Positions 1 through 8,861 of a stretch of DNA of 64,000 bases are shown here, piece after piece. Each line of letters opens with the position of its first letter. The stretch's first letter is position 1. The stretch covers positions 124,001 through 188,000 of the forward strand of contig NZ_CP039644.1 of NCBI RefSeq assembly GCF_004923315.1. The letters are read 5' to 3'. The position numbers and the translations under genes were made by a program. Source of the stretch: Azospirillum sp. TSA2s. GTDB taxonomy: Bacteria > Pseudomonadota > Alphaproteobacteria > Azospirillales > Azospirillaceae. Below the pieces are notes generated by a model. It was not told the DNA's origin, made no database searches, and saw only the letters and a list, made by a program, of their open reading frames with translations.

Positions 1-1103
1 CGTGAGGCGATGGTTCGCGCCTGGGCCGAGCGCCCGGTGTTCAGATAGGACACGCCAAGCAGGATCATGCTGCCCCCCTTCAGAGTCGACGGGGGGACAT
101 TATCCAGGAAATTCTCCAGCTGGTCGGGGTCGAGCACCCGATGCATGCGGAACAGGCTGTGGAAGCCGAAGGTCTCCACCGGCTCGGCGATTTCGGCCCC
201 TGTGGCCACCCGCTCCACCGAGAAGCGGTCGGCCAGGGCGGGGGGCGCGTAGGTGATGCCGTAGCGCTCCTGGAGCAGGCGCCGGTGGGTCCGGCACAGA
301 TGATAGTCTTCCGGGTGCAGTTCGGTGACCTCGGGATCGGCGGTGGCCTCCAGAAGCCGCCGCGAGCGCAAGGAGAAGCCGCCGTTGCCAACGTTGGCCG
401 CATCGTCGAATAGGGTCCAGCGGGCGCCGATGTAGTCGTAGGCCTTGTACTCCTCCGACCACAGCCGGGCGTCGAGGATGAAGCCGTCCCATTGCACGAT
501 CAGCACATAGGGCGTCTCGATGTGGCGGTGCAACTCCTTCAGGACGAACCGGCTATAGGCCTCGGAGGTCGGCAGCCGGTCGATCACGCGCGAGCGGATC
601 GTCGGCAGCCCGAACTCCCGGTCGGTCAGGAACAGGACGTCCTCGAAGCGGCATTGGGCCAGGCAGTTCTTCAGGGCCACCAGCGCATGGTCATGGTAGA
701 AGGTGTCGATGCAGCACAGCGTCACGTCCTTCAGCTGCGGGCGCAGCGACGGATCGGCCTCGCTGGAGCCTGATCTCGCCAGCAGCCGGCAGCCGGGCCG
801 AAGCGCCACATCGGCCGCGAACAGGCGGGCCAGATGGTCGAAGTCGCCGCGGGCGCGGACCGGAGCGCCGAGTTCCGCATCGAACAGCCGCAGCTTCGCT
901 TCGCGCTCCACCGCCTGCCGGCACAGCAGCTCCGCCATCGGGCGGTCGCCGCGTTGGCCGCGCGCCACCCCCCAGAGATAGAGTGCGTCGGCAGCATCCG
1001 GCACCTGGCGCAGGATGGCGCCATAGACCGCTTCGGCATCGGGCAGGCGCCCGGCCTTGTGGTGCTGGATGGCGATGGCGAGCGCCTGCGAGGGAGAGAC
1101 CAT
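1..1103 (-). CDS. TPR-DUF5672 protein, 3' end cut by window edge
   Basis: Reading leftward from the ATG at 1103, an open frame runs off the left edge (at least 367 residues). Residues about 8-60 form a short TPR-like helical repeat. From about residue 127 the sequence matches DUF5672: a VTLCCIDTFYHDHA strand, QWDGFI near 204, YDYIGARW near 222 and VGNGGFSLRS near 238. DUF5672 proteins are usually found in glycan loci and resemble glycosyltransferases; the exact reaction is unknown. The gene is divergent from the GDP-fucose synthase gene. The C-terminus lies outside the window. The family call is from motifs; a glycan role is inferred from context. Confidence 0.8.
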   Translation of the reverse strand, partial: MVSPSQALAIAIQHHKAGRLPDAEAVYGAILRQVPDAADALYLWGVARGQRGDRPMAELLCRQAVEREAKLRLFDAELGAPVRARGDFDHLARLFAADVALRPGCRLLARSGSSEADPSLRPQLKDVTLCCIDTFYHDHALVALKNCLAQCRFEDVLFLTDREFGLPTIRSRVIDRLPTSEAYSRFVLKELHRHIETPYVLIVQWDGFILDARLWSEEYKAYDYIGARWTLFDDAANVGNGGFSLRSRRLLEATADPEVTELHPEDYHLCRTHRRLLQERYGITYAPPALADRFSVERVATGAEIAEPVETFGFHSLFRMHRVLDPDQLENFLDNVPPSTLKGGSMILLGVSYLNTGRSAQARTIAS

Positions 1104-1293
1104 GAGGATTGATCGCGGCAAGGGAGGCTGGAGACGTGCGGCCCTTATACCCGTGATCCGATGCCGATCAAACCTCCCTGCTGTGGCGGGCCATCTTTTG
1201 CTCCGATGGCCCTGCCCCATCAACCATGCCTGGATCCCGGTCCGGCGCGATGCTAGGAGTTTGGCCGTTCTCCGATTGGCAAGGGCGGTGTCC
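1104..1293. promoter_or_regulatory. Divergent intergenic region between DUF5672 gene and fcl
   Basis: About 190 bases separate the divergent starts at 1103 and 1294, so promoters for both should lie here. I see no clear -35/-10 pair and no strong palindrome. AAGGG at 1281-1285 is the likely ribosome site for the GTG start of the fucose synthase gene. Confidence 0.4.
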
Positions 1294-2280
1294 GTGGGCA
1301 AGGCAGCGGAATTCTCTTTGGACGGCAAGCGGGTCTGGGTCGCCGGGCATCGCGGCATGGCGGGATCGGCCATCTTGCGGCGGCTGGCAGGCGAGGGTTG
1401 CGAGGTGCTGACGGCCGACCGCGCCACGCTTGATCTGCGCCGCCAGGAGGAGGTCGAGCGCTGGGTCGCCCAGCAGCGCCCGGACCTGGTCTTCGTCGCC
1501 GCGGCCACCGTCGGCGGCATCCTCGCCAACGCCACCCGGCCGGCCGAGTTCCTCTACGACAACCTCGTGATCGAGACCAACATCATCCACGCTGCCTATC
1601 GGACCGGCGTGGGGAAGCTGGTCTTCCTCGGCTCGTCTTGCATCTACCCGCGCCTGGCCGAACAGCCGATGCGCGAGGACGCGCTGCTGACCGGGCCGCT
1701 GGAGCCGACCAACGAATGGTACGCGGTGGCCAAGATCGCCGGCATCAAGTTGTGCCAGGCCTACCGCCGCCAGTATGGCTGCGACTTCATCGCGGCGATG
1801 CCGACCAATCTCTATGGCATCGGCGACAATTTCGACCTGCAGGGCGGGCATGTCGCCGCCGCCCTGCTGGCCAAAATCCACCGCGCCAAGGCCGAGGGGC
1901 TGGACAGCGTGGAGATCTGGGGCACCGGCACGCCCAAGCGCGAGTTCCTCTTCGCCGATGATCTGGCCGACGGGCTGGTCCATCTCGCCAAGCATTATTC
2001 GGACGAGCCGCACGTCAACATCGGCACCGGCAGCGAGGTCTCCATCCGGGAGCTGGCCGACCTGGTGGCGGATGTCGTCGGCTACCCTGGCCGCTTCCAG
2101 TACGACACCAGCAAACCCGACGGCACACCGCGCAAGCTGCTCGACGTCAGCCGTATGACCGCGCTGGGCTGGACCGCGCCAACCTCGTTGCGCGACGGCT
2201 TTGCCGCCACCTACTGCTGGTACCTTGAGCGTCTGGCCGGTGGAGCCGACCTGCGCGGCCAACCGGCCCGCACCGCGTGA
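1294..2280 (+). CDS. fcl: GDP-L-fucose synthase
   Basis: Predicted 328-residue short-chain dehydrogenase that epimerises and reduces GDP-4-keto-6-deoxymannose to GDP-L-fucose in the cytoplasm. The NADP-binding glycine motif GHRGMAG is at 18-24. The catalytic serine region LGSSCIYP is at 112-119, and Tyr143 and Lys147 form YAVAK. GTPKREFLF follows, as in this family. I chose GTG 1294 because AAGGG lies 8 bases upstream and the protein then matches the family's usual length; longer in-frame starts exist back to 1057. The partner GDP-mannose dehydratase (gmd) is not in the window. A fucosyltransferase-like gene at 16166 could use the product. Confidence 0.93.
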   Translation: MGKAAEFSLDGKRVWVAGHRGMAGSAILRRLAGEGCEVLTADRATLDLRRQEEVERWVAQQRPDLVFVAAATVGGILANATRPAEFLYDNLVIETNIIHAAYRTGVGKLVFLGSSCIYPRLAEQPMREDALLTGPLEPTNEWYAVAKIAGIKLCQAYRRQYGCDFIAAMPTNLYGIGDNFDLQGGHVAAALLAKIHRAKAEGLDSVEIWGTGTPKREFLFADDLADGLVHLAKHYSDEPHVNIGTGSEVSIRELADLVADVVGYPGRFQYDTSKPDGTPRKLLDVSRMTALGWTAPTSLRDGFAATYCWYLERLAGGADLRGQPARTA

Positions 2281-2337
2281 GAGCTCCCCCCATCCGTCGC
2301 CCCGTCGCCTTCTGGTTGTTTTCCGGATGTCTGCCCG

Positions 2338-4299
2338 ATGAAGAAGAACGCCCGCAAGCCGGCTTCCAAAGAACGCCGCTCTCCGTCCTCGACGCCTGGG
2401 CGGCAAGCCGCCACAGGAGCGGCGGGCGGGCGCGGGAGCGCTCCCTTCGCCGCAGCGCTTGGCCATCACCAGGCTGGCCGGATCGCCGAGGCCGAGGCCG
2501 GCTACCGGGCGGTGCTGGCGCTCGAGCCGAACCATCCCCATGCCAACAACAACCTGGCGATGATCCTGCGCGGACGCGGCGCGCATGCCGAGGCGCTCGC
2601 CTGCTACCGGGCGGCGGTCGACCGCTCGCCCGACGACCCGCACGTCCACAGCAACTTCGGTTGCCTGCTGTTGGAGATGGGGCGGCTGGAGGAGGCGCAG
2701 GCCATGTTGCGCCGCGCCGTGGAGTTGCAGCCGGACTATGCGGAGGCGCACTTCAACCTTGGGAATGCGCTGCGCCTCGTTGACGACATGGACGGGGCGC
2801 TCGCCGCCTATGATGAGGCGCTGCGGCTGAAGCCCGATCTTGCGGCGGCGCTCAGCAACAGGGGCGACATCCTGAAAGGACGCGCCGAGCTGTCGAAGGC
2901 GGTGGAGGCCTTCCTGGCGGCGCTGCGTGCGGCACCCGGAATGGCCGAGCCCCTCAACAATCTGGGCGAGACGCTGAAGGAGCAGGGCCGCATCACCGAG
3001 GCGGTGACCGTCTTCCAGAAGGGGCTGGCGCAACACCCGACCCACACGCTCATGCATTCCAACCTGCTGCTGGCGCTGAACTACACCGCCGACGTGCCGC
3101 CGGAGATGGTCTATCGCGTCCACACGCATTGGGCCGAGCGGCATGCCGACCCGGTGATGCCCGCCGGCCGCCAGTACGCCAACGACCGCAGTCCCGACCG
3201 CAAGCTGCGCATCGGCTATGTCTCCCCCGACTTCTGCGCCCATTCGGTCAGCTTCTTCGCCGAGCCGGTGATCCGCGAACATGACCGCACGGCTTTCGAG
3301 GTGGTCTGCTACCCCTGCTCGCGCCGGGCCGACGCGGTGACGGCGCGGCTGCAGGGCGTGGCCGACCGCTGGGTGCCGATCACCGGGATGACGGATGAGC
3401 AGGCGGCGGCACGGATCGCGGCGGACGGCATCGACATTCTGGTCGATCTCGCCGGCCACACCGCCGAGAACCGCCTGACGCTGTTCGCCCGCAAGCCGGC
3501 GCCGGTGCAGGTGACGTGGCTGGGCTATCCCAACACCACCGGCATGCGGGCGATCGACCACCGCCTGACCGATGCCGTCGCCGATCCGGTCGGGCTGTCC
3601 GATCAGCTCAGCGCCGAACGGCTGGTCCGGCTGCCACATGGTTTCCATTGCTACCAGCCACCGGTCGATGTCGCCTCCCAGCCCCGCCCGCCGGTGCTGA
3701 ACAACGGCTTTGTCACCTTCGGCTCCTTCAACAACACCTCCAAGGTGACGGCCGAGGTGGTGCGGGTGTGGGCCGAGATCCTCAAGCGTGTGCCCGATGC
3801 GCGTCTGCTGCTGAAGAGCCGGCAGATGGGCGACGAGGAGACGCGGGCCCGCTACCACAACAGCTTCGCCGCCCAGGGGGTCGCCCCCGAGCGGGTCGAG
3901 CTGCTGGCGCGCATTCCGGCGGCCGACGGGCATCTGCGCGCCTATGACCGCATCGACATCGCGCTCGACCCCTTCCCCTACAACGGTACCACCACCACCT
4001 GCGAGGCGCTGTGGATGGGGGTGCCGGTGCTGACGCTGGCCGGCCGCACCCATGTCGCGCGCGTCGGCGCCAGCCTGCTGACCAATGTCGGGCTGACCGA
4101 GCTGATCGCGGCGGACGAGGCTGAGTATGTGGCCAAGGCGGTGGCGCTCGCCGGCGATCTGGAGCGGCTGGTCGAGCTGCGCGCCGGCATGCGGTCGCGG
4201 CTGGAGGCCGCGCCGCTGACCGACTATGCGGGCTTCACCCGGGCCATGGAGCGCGCCTTCCGCGCGATGTGGCGGCAGTGGGTGGGCCAGCCCGGCTGA
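2338..4299 (+). CDS. TPR-SPINDLY/OGT-like glycosyltransferase (GT41)
   Basis: 653 residues. After a basic Lys/Arg/Ser-rich leader, TPR repeats span about 35-245. A GT41 domain follows from about 288, opening with LRIGYVSPDF and the catalytic-type His302 (AHSV). The FNNTSK motif near 465 matches the lysine-bearing UDP-binding motif of O-GlcNAc transferases. Bacterial members are predicted to transfer sugars to proteins or to act in glycan assembly; substrate unknown. It follows fcl by 57 bases on the same strand and is followed 29 bases later by an acyltransferase, suggesting one operon. A paralogue sits at 20039. Confidence 0.9.
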   Translation: MKKNARKPASKERRSPSSTPGRQAATGAAGGRGSAPFAAALGHHQAGRIAEAEAGYRAVLALEPNHPHANNNLAMILRGRGAHAEALACYRAAVDRSPDDPHVHSNFGCLLLEMGRLEEAQAMLRRAVELQPDYAEAHFNLGNALRLVDDMDGALAAYDEALRLKPDLAAALSNRGDILKGRAELSKAVEAFLAALRAAPGMAEPLNNLGETLKEQGRITEAVTVFQKGLAQHPTHTLMHSNLLLALNYTADVPPEMVYRVHTHWAERHADPVMPAGRQYANDRSPDRKLRIGYVSPDFCAHSVSFFAEPVIREHDRTAFEVVCYPCSRRADAVTARLQGVADRWVPITGMTDEQAAARIAADGIDILVDLAGHTAENRLTLFARKPAPVQVTWLGYPNTTGMRAIDHRLTDAVADPVGLSDQLSAERLVRLPHGFHCYQPPVDVASQPRPPVLNNGFVTFGSFNNTSKVTAEVVRVWAEILKRVPDARLLLKSRQMGDEETRARYHNSFAAQGVAPERVELLARIPAADGHLRAYDRIDIALDPFPYNGTTTTCEALWMGVPVLTLAGRTHVARVGASLLTNVGLTELIAADEAEYVAKAVALAGDLERLVELRAGMRSRLEAAPLTDYAGFTRAMERAFRAMWRQWVGQPG

Positions 4300-4328
4300 C
4301 CCACCCACTGCACAGGACCGGCTTGCCC

Positions 4329-5510
4329 ATGCCCATCCGCGTTGCCCCCCCTCCCCTCTCCCCGGATCCGACGGCCGCACCAGCGCCGGCCCCTCTCCTG
4401 CGCCTCCCCGAGGTCAACGGATTGCGGGCGATCGCCATCCTGGCGGTGCTCTATCAGCACTACAGCTGGGCGCAGCTGGGGCCCTTCAACCCGGACTCGC
4501 CGATCCGGGGGGTGTGGCTGCCATTGCGCGCTCTGCTGGAGAGCGGCTGGCTGGGGGTCAATCTGTTCTTCGTTCTCTCAGGGCTGGTGCTCTACCTGCC
4601 CTATGCCCAGGGCCAGCGGCGCATGGCGGGCTGGCAGGACGCATCCAGCTTCCTCAAGCATCGCATGGCGCGGCTGCTGCCGCTTTACTACCTCTCCGGC
4701 GCCGTCTCCTTGTCGCTTGGCGTGTTCGCGCCCTTCGAGGTCGGCCGGGCCGATCATTGGCTGCAGCTGCTGGGCTTTCTCACCATCACCTTCCCCTTCA
4801 CGGCGGACAGCTTCATGCCGCCTTACAATTGGGTCTTGTGGTCGCTGGGAATCGAGATTTGGTTCAGCGTGATCTTCCCCGCCCTGCTCTGGCTCTACAG
4901 CCGTCACCGCGCCGCCACGCTCGCCGGGGCGACGCTGCTGGCTTGCGGACTGCGGGCCTGGGGCTACAGCCGGATGCCGATGGACGGCAACCTGTTGAAC
5001 TGGATCACCGACAGCCTGCCGGCGCGCCTGCCCGACTTCCTGGCCGGCATGCTGCTGGCCGACCTCGTCCTGCGCCGGACGGCGATCCTGCGGCGCTGGG
5101 CATCACTGGTGCTGGGCGGAGGGCTGGTCTGGGGCAGCGTGGTGCTGTGGCATCTCTGGTGCGTGGGCGCCGTGCCGATGGTTTCAGCGGCGGGCTTCAC
5201 CCTCCTGTTCGATCTCGGCTGCCTGCTTGGCATCGGTTTCCTGCTGTCCCACCCCACCCCCCTCAACCGGCTGTTGCGGCTGGCGCCGGTCCAGGTGGTC
5301 GGCATGATGTGCTACAGCCTGTATGTCTGGCACGGCATGATCCTCTACCGGCTGATCATGGTGCCGATCCCGGATTTTCCTGACCGCTTAGCCGCCCTCC
5401 CCGTCTATCTGGCGGCGGTCTTCGCCCTGGCGGCGTTGAGCTACCGCTATGTCGAGTTCGGCCATCGGCCGGCCGGCGAGCTGTTCCTGCTGCCGCGCCG
5501 GCGGGGCTGA
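4329..5510 (+). CDS. Acyltransferase family 3 membrane protein
   Basis: 393-residue polytopic inner-membrane protein. The N-terminal motif LRAIAILAVLYQHY carries the conserved Arg and His of acyltransferase-3 proteins. About ten hydrophobic helices follow, with YNWVLWSLGIEIWF and a C-terminal SLYVWHGMILY segment. Such enzymes O-acylate exported polysaccharides or lipopolysaccharide, so it probably decorates the glycan made by this island. ATG 4329 is chosen because AGGA lies about ten bases upstream. An earlier ATG at 4269 would overlap the GT41 gene and add an uninformative extension. It ends six bases before the convergent asparagine synthase gene. Confidence 0.9.
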   Translation: MPIRVAPPPLSPDPTAAPAPAPLLRLPEVNGLRAIAILAVLYQHYSWAQLGPFNPDSPIRGVWLPLRALLESGWLGVNLFFVLSGLVLYLPYAQGQRRMAGWQDASSFLKHRMARLLPLYYLSGAVSLSLGVFAPFEVGRADHWLQLLGFLTITFPFTADSFMPPYNWVLWSLGIEIWFSVIFPALLWLYSRHRAATLAGATLLACGLRAWGYSRMPMDGNLLNWITDSLPARLPDFLAGMLLADLVLRRTAILRRWASLVLGGGLVWGSVVLWHLWCVGAVPMVSAAGFTLLFDLGCLLGIGFLLSHPTPLNRLLRLAPVQVVGMMCYSLYVWHGMILYRLIMVPIPDFPDRLAALPVYLAAVFALAALSYRYVEFGHRPAGELFLLPRRRG

Positions 5511-5516
5511 CGCGAG

Positions 5517-7418
5517 TCAGGCCGGCAGAGGGAGGGACGCCGCCGGGGGAACCGCTGCGGGCTCTCCTCCAGCGCCGGTCGCGGCGAGGGCCGTCCAGGC
5601 CCACAGGATGCCGCGATGGTCGGCCAGTCCTCGGCGGTGCTCCTCCCACAGCCCGTCCAGCCAGCGGCCGTCGATCCCCAGCCGGTCGGCCGCCGCCGCC
5701 GGCGGTGCGGGCAGAGCGCGCAGCCAACGGGTCAGCGGGATGCCGAAGCCCTTCTTCTTGCGGTTCAGAATGTCGGGCGGGATCAAGGGCTCCATCGCCT
5801 TGCGCAAAATCCATTTGCGGGCTCCCCGGCGGTGCTTCACCGACACCGGCAACCGGCAGGCGAAATCGACGACCTCCTTGTCGAGGAAGGGCGAGCGGGT
5901 CTCCAGCGAACAGAACATGCTGGCGCGGTCAGCCTTGGTCAGCAGCCCCTCGCCCAGATAGAAGCGGCCGTAATACTCCAGGTTGCGGTCGACATCGTGC
6001 CGGCTGGCGCTGCTGTGCCACAGCGCCGCCGCCTCCTCATAGACATCCTCGGCGCGCAGCGGCTCTCCGAACAGCCGCTCAAGGTCTTTCACCGATGCCG
6101 GACCCAGCCAAGCCGGCAGCCAATGCTCCGGCCGATGGCCGACCCCGCGCAAGGCCAGGCGCAGCTTGAAGTCGAAGCTCATGTTACGGTCTGAGCGTGG
6201 CAGCCAGCGTGCCGCCGCCTCGGCCAGCCGGTGCAGCGGCTGGGGCACCGTGTGGTGGTAGAGCCGTGCCGGCAGCAGCGCGTCGAAGGTATCATAGCCG
6301 GCGAACAGCTCGTCGCCGCCATCGCCGGACAGTGCCACCGTCACCGACTCCCGGGCGAAGCGGGACAGCAAATGAGTCGGCAGTAGGGACGGATCGGCGA
6401 TCGGATCGTCCAGTCGGGCGAACAGGCCCGGCAGCATGCCGGTCGCGGTTTCGAGGTCGAGGGTGCGCACCCGGTGGTCGGTGCCGTACCGCTCGGCGGC
6501 GGTGCGGGCGAAACCGGACTCATCATAGCTCGGCTCGCTGAAGCCGATGGTGAAGGTCTTCATCGCCGCTGGCGACAAGTGTTGGGCGGCCAGGGCCACG
6601 ATGGCCGTGCTGTCGATGCCGCCGGACAGGAAGAAGCCGAGCGGGACATCGGCGATCAGCCGCCGCTCCACCGCACGGCCGAGCAGCTCACGCAACTCCT
6701 CCGCCCATTGCTCCGGACCGCCGGGCGGCGGAGCATCCATTACCATGCGGTATTCCCAGTAGCGCGACAGCGTGAGCCGGCGGCTTGCCAGGTCGTAGAC
6801 CATGGTGCAGCCGCCCGGCAGCTTGCGCACTGCGGCCTGCAGGGTCATCGGCGCCGGGACGAAGCCATAGGCGAAATATTTGATCAGTGCGGTGCGATCG
6901 ACGGTGTCCGGCACTGCCGGGTGACGCAGCACCGCCGTCGCCTCTGAGGCGAAGACCAGCCCATCCGGGGTGGCGGCGTAGAACAGCGGCTTCTTGCCGA
7001 AGCGGTCGCGTCCCATGACCAGCTGTCCGCGGCGGCGATCATACAGGCAAAAGGCGAACATGCCGTTCAGCCGCTCAACCAAGCCAAGGCCCCATTCGCG
7101 ATAGCCGTGCAGCAGCACTTCCGTGTCGGAATGGTCGGTCCGGAAGCGATGGCCGGCCTGTTCCAGCGCCCGGCGCAGCTCCGGAGCGTTGTAGATCTCG
7201 CCATTGTAGACGATGACCAGATCGCCATCGGCCGTGGCCATCGGTTGATGGCCGCCCTCGATGTCGACGATGGCGAGCCGGCGGAAGCCCAGCCACACGC
7301 CCACGTCCGGCGCATGGTGGGTGCCGCCGTCGTCGGGTCCGCGGTGCAGCAGAGCCGTGCACATGGCGGCCAGGTCGCGTTCTGTTCCAGGACCGGCAAA
7401 TCCGGCAAAACCGCACAT
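5517..7418 (-). CDS. asnB: Asparagine synthase (glutamine-hydrolysing)
   Basis: 633 residues starting MCGFAGFAG, so Cys2 is the class II glutaminase nucleophile exposed after Met removal; this fixes the start at 7418, with GAGGA about ten bases upstream. The RGPDD and YNGEIYN motifs of the glutaminase domain lie at 26-30 and 71-77. The ATP-pyrophosphatase SGGIDS loop is at 265-270, followed by SGDGGDELFAGYD. It converts aspartate and glutamine to asparagine or, in sugar loci, amidates a uronic acid or another carboxylate. AsnB paralogues in exopolysaccharide clusters are common; which substrate is used here cannot be seen. Confidence 0.92.
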   Translation of the reverse strand: MCGFAGFAGPGTERDLAAMCTALLHRGPDDGGTHHAPDVGVWLGFRRLAIVDIEGGHQPMATADGDLVIVYNGEIYNAPELRRALEQAGHRFRTDHSDTEVLLHGYREWGLGLVERLNGMFAFCLYDRRRGQLVMGRDRFGKKPLFYAATPDGLVFASEATAVLRHPAVPDTVDRTALIKYFAYGFVPAPMTLQAAVRKLPGGCTMVYDLASRRLTLSRYWEYRMVMDAPPPGGPEQWAEELRELLGRAVERRLIADVPLGFFLSGGIDSTAIVALAAQHLSPAAMKTFTIGFSEPSYDESGFARTAAERYGTDHRVRTLDLETATGMLPGLFARLDDPIADPSLLPTHLLSRFARESVTVALSGDGGDELFAGYDTFDALLPARLYHHTVPQPLHRLAEAAARWLPRSDRNMSFDFKLRLALRGVGHRPEHWLPAWLGPASVKDLERLFGEPLRAEDVYEEAAALWHSSASRHDVDRNLEYYGRFYLGEGLLTKADRASMFCSLETRSPFLDKEVVDFACRLPVSVKHRRGARKWILRKAMEPLIPPDILNRKKKGFGIPLTRWLRALPAPPAAAADRLGIDGRWLDGLWEEHRRGLADHRGILWAWTALAATGAGGEPAAVPPAASLPLPA

Positions 7419-7628
7419 TGGCGTGAATTCCTCACGAAATGGGGGCGCTTGAGGGTGGCAAAGCTGAGTGCTTGACGGGCACCAAGCCACGGCCGAGCGG
7501 CTCGAGGCACGTGCCGGCTTTGGCGTTCGGCTGAAGCACGCGGCAGTGAGCGCCGCGCCTTGTGAAGGACGCCAGGAGTGTCTGCATGATTTCCATGCCG
7601 TCGTTGGGAGAGGGTCTGGGATCGTCTC

Positions 7629-8795
7629 CTATAACCCGCTCGATGCCAACTGTGAGAAATCCCGGATGATTTCTCTCTCGCAGCTGATTTTCATAGCATT
7701 CCCGGCGCGGGACACGACTATTTTTTCATTGCCGTGAAAGAGATCTTCAAGAAATAAGAAAATATCGGTCAATCTGTTCTCATAAGTGTGATGTTTTGCG
7801 ATGAATTGATGGCGGGCGCGTGCTTTCTCGATCCCCCCTTGGTCGAACAGGGCAAGGGCTTTGTGCGCCGTCACGACCACGTCGCGCAGGGGCGCATTGG
7901 CGGCGTAGCGGACAATCGAGAGTTCATCCTGGACGGCCTGCGGAAACACCCGCTCAAATCCGTCGATGGTGTCGGGAACGATGACGGTGTGTCCCCAGGC
8001 GAGGCCGTCAAAGATGCGGGTTGAGATGTCTTTGTGGACAGGCACGACGATTGAGGACTTGTACATACCCCAGCGGCGATTTTTTTCTTGTTCGCTCAAG
8101 TCCCAATAGAATTCAACCCTATCTTCCTGAGAGGCGAAATAACACCGGAATACATCGTCCTGCGTCAACGCATAAAGGTGACGGTTCCTGGGAAAGTTGT
8201 TGTAGATGAAATATTGAGCAACAACCTTGCTTTTCTCGTACATATAATCAGCATTATCAATGCATGATTTTGTAAGATCAAGGTCGATGTTCCTTGTATA
8301 ATCAGGAACCACCGGTCCTCTCAAGGAAATTTCATTTTCCATATCTCTATAGTTTACAAAATGACATGGGAAGAAGATATCGCAATTTCTCGCTGTATCT
8401 TGGAACGATCCAATATGATTGTCGTGCATCCAGACGCAAAACAGAGAATTATAATTATTGGTCTGCAGGTACTGAAAGATATCAGAAACCTCTCCAAAGT
8501 TATGGAGCAGGATTATGTCCGCACGGTGGCAATCCTTTGTGAAGACAAGGCGTCGTCCCCGACGCGTGAGGATGAAATCTTCGGCTGGTTGCCAAAATCG
8601 ATCGTCCCGGCCGACGATGGAGAGCGGGCTTGATGGGCAGGAGAATGTCAAGGTTTCTTTGGAGAAGGCATTCCTCAAGCGGTTTGCTAGGTCATTGAGG
8701 CGATCTGGCCGTTGGTCCATTCGAAAATCTCCAAACCTCAAAAGCATTTTGTCTTCGGGAGCGAGAGAGTGTCCAAGGGAGCGCTGCACTGTCAT
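7629..8795 (-). CDS. Low-GC glycosyltransferase-like protein of unknown specificity
   Basis: 388 residues. I do not recognise a precise family. The C-terminal segment STRIFDGLAWGHTVIVPD, followed by an acidic and aromatic stretch, resembles nucleotide-sugar binding ends of GT-B enzymes (CgeB-like Glyco_trans_1_2). The N-terminal half is rich in Asn, Asp, Tyr and Phe. Base composition is clearly lower in GC than all neighbours, and AT-ending codons are common, so recent transfer is likely. ATG 8795 is preferred because AGGAGG lies nine bases upstream; the upstream ATG at 8804 abuts that motif. Glycosyltransferase is a context-supported inference. Confidence 0.7.
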   Translation of the reverse strand: MTVQRSLGHSLAPEDKMLLRFGDFRMDQRPDRLNDLANRLRNAFSKETLTFSCPSSPLSIVGRDDRFWQPAEDFILTRRGRRLVFTKDCHRADIILLHNFGEVSDIFQYLQTNNYNSLFCVWMHDNHIGSFQDTARNCDIFFPCHFVNYRDMENEISLRGPVVPDYTRNIDLDLTKSCIDNADYMYEKSKVVAQYFIYNNFPRNRHLYALTQDDVFRCYFASQEDRVEFYWDLSEQEKNRRWGMYKSSIVVPVHKDISTRIFDGLAWGHTVIVPDTIDGFERVFPQAVQDELSIVRYAANAPLRDVVVTAHKALALFDQGGIEKARARHQFIAKHHTYENRLTDIFLFLEDLFHGNEKIVVSRAGNAMKISCEREIIRDFSQLASSGL

Positions 8796-8861
8796 CGGCC
8801 GCATCCTCCTCCCTTCTCTGTTGCCCCCTTGAGGGTTGCGGACCCGGTGGCGGGGCAAACA

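Noticed and set aside
1168..4380. A 1070-residue open frame on the minus strand opposite fcl and the GT41 gene
   Set aside because: Caused by high GC with few stop codons; its translation is Gly/Arg/His-rich with no domain, while the plus-strand genes have clear motifs.
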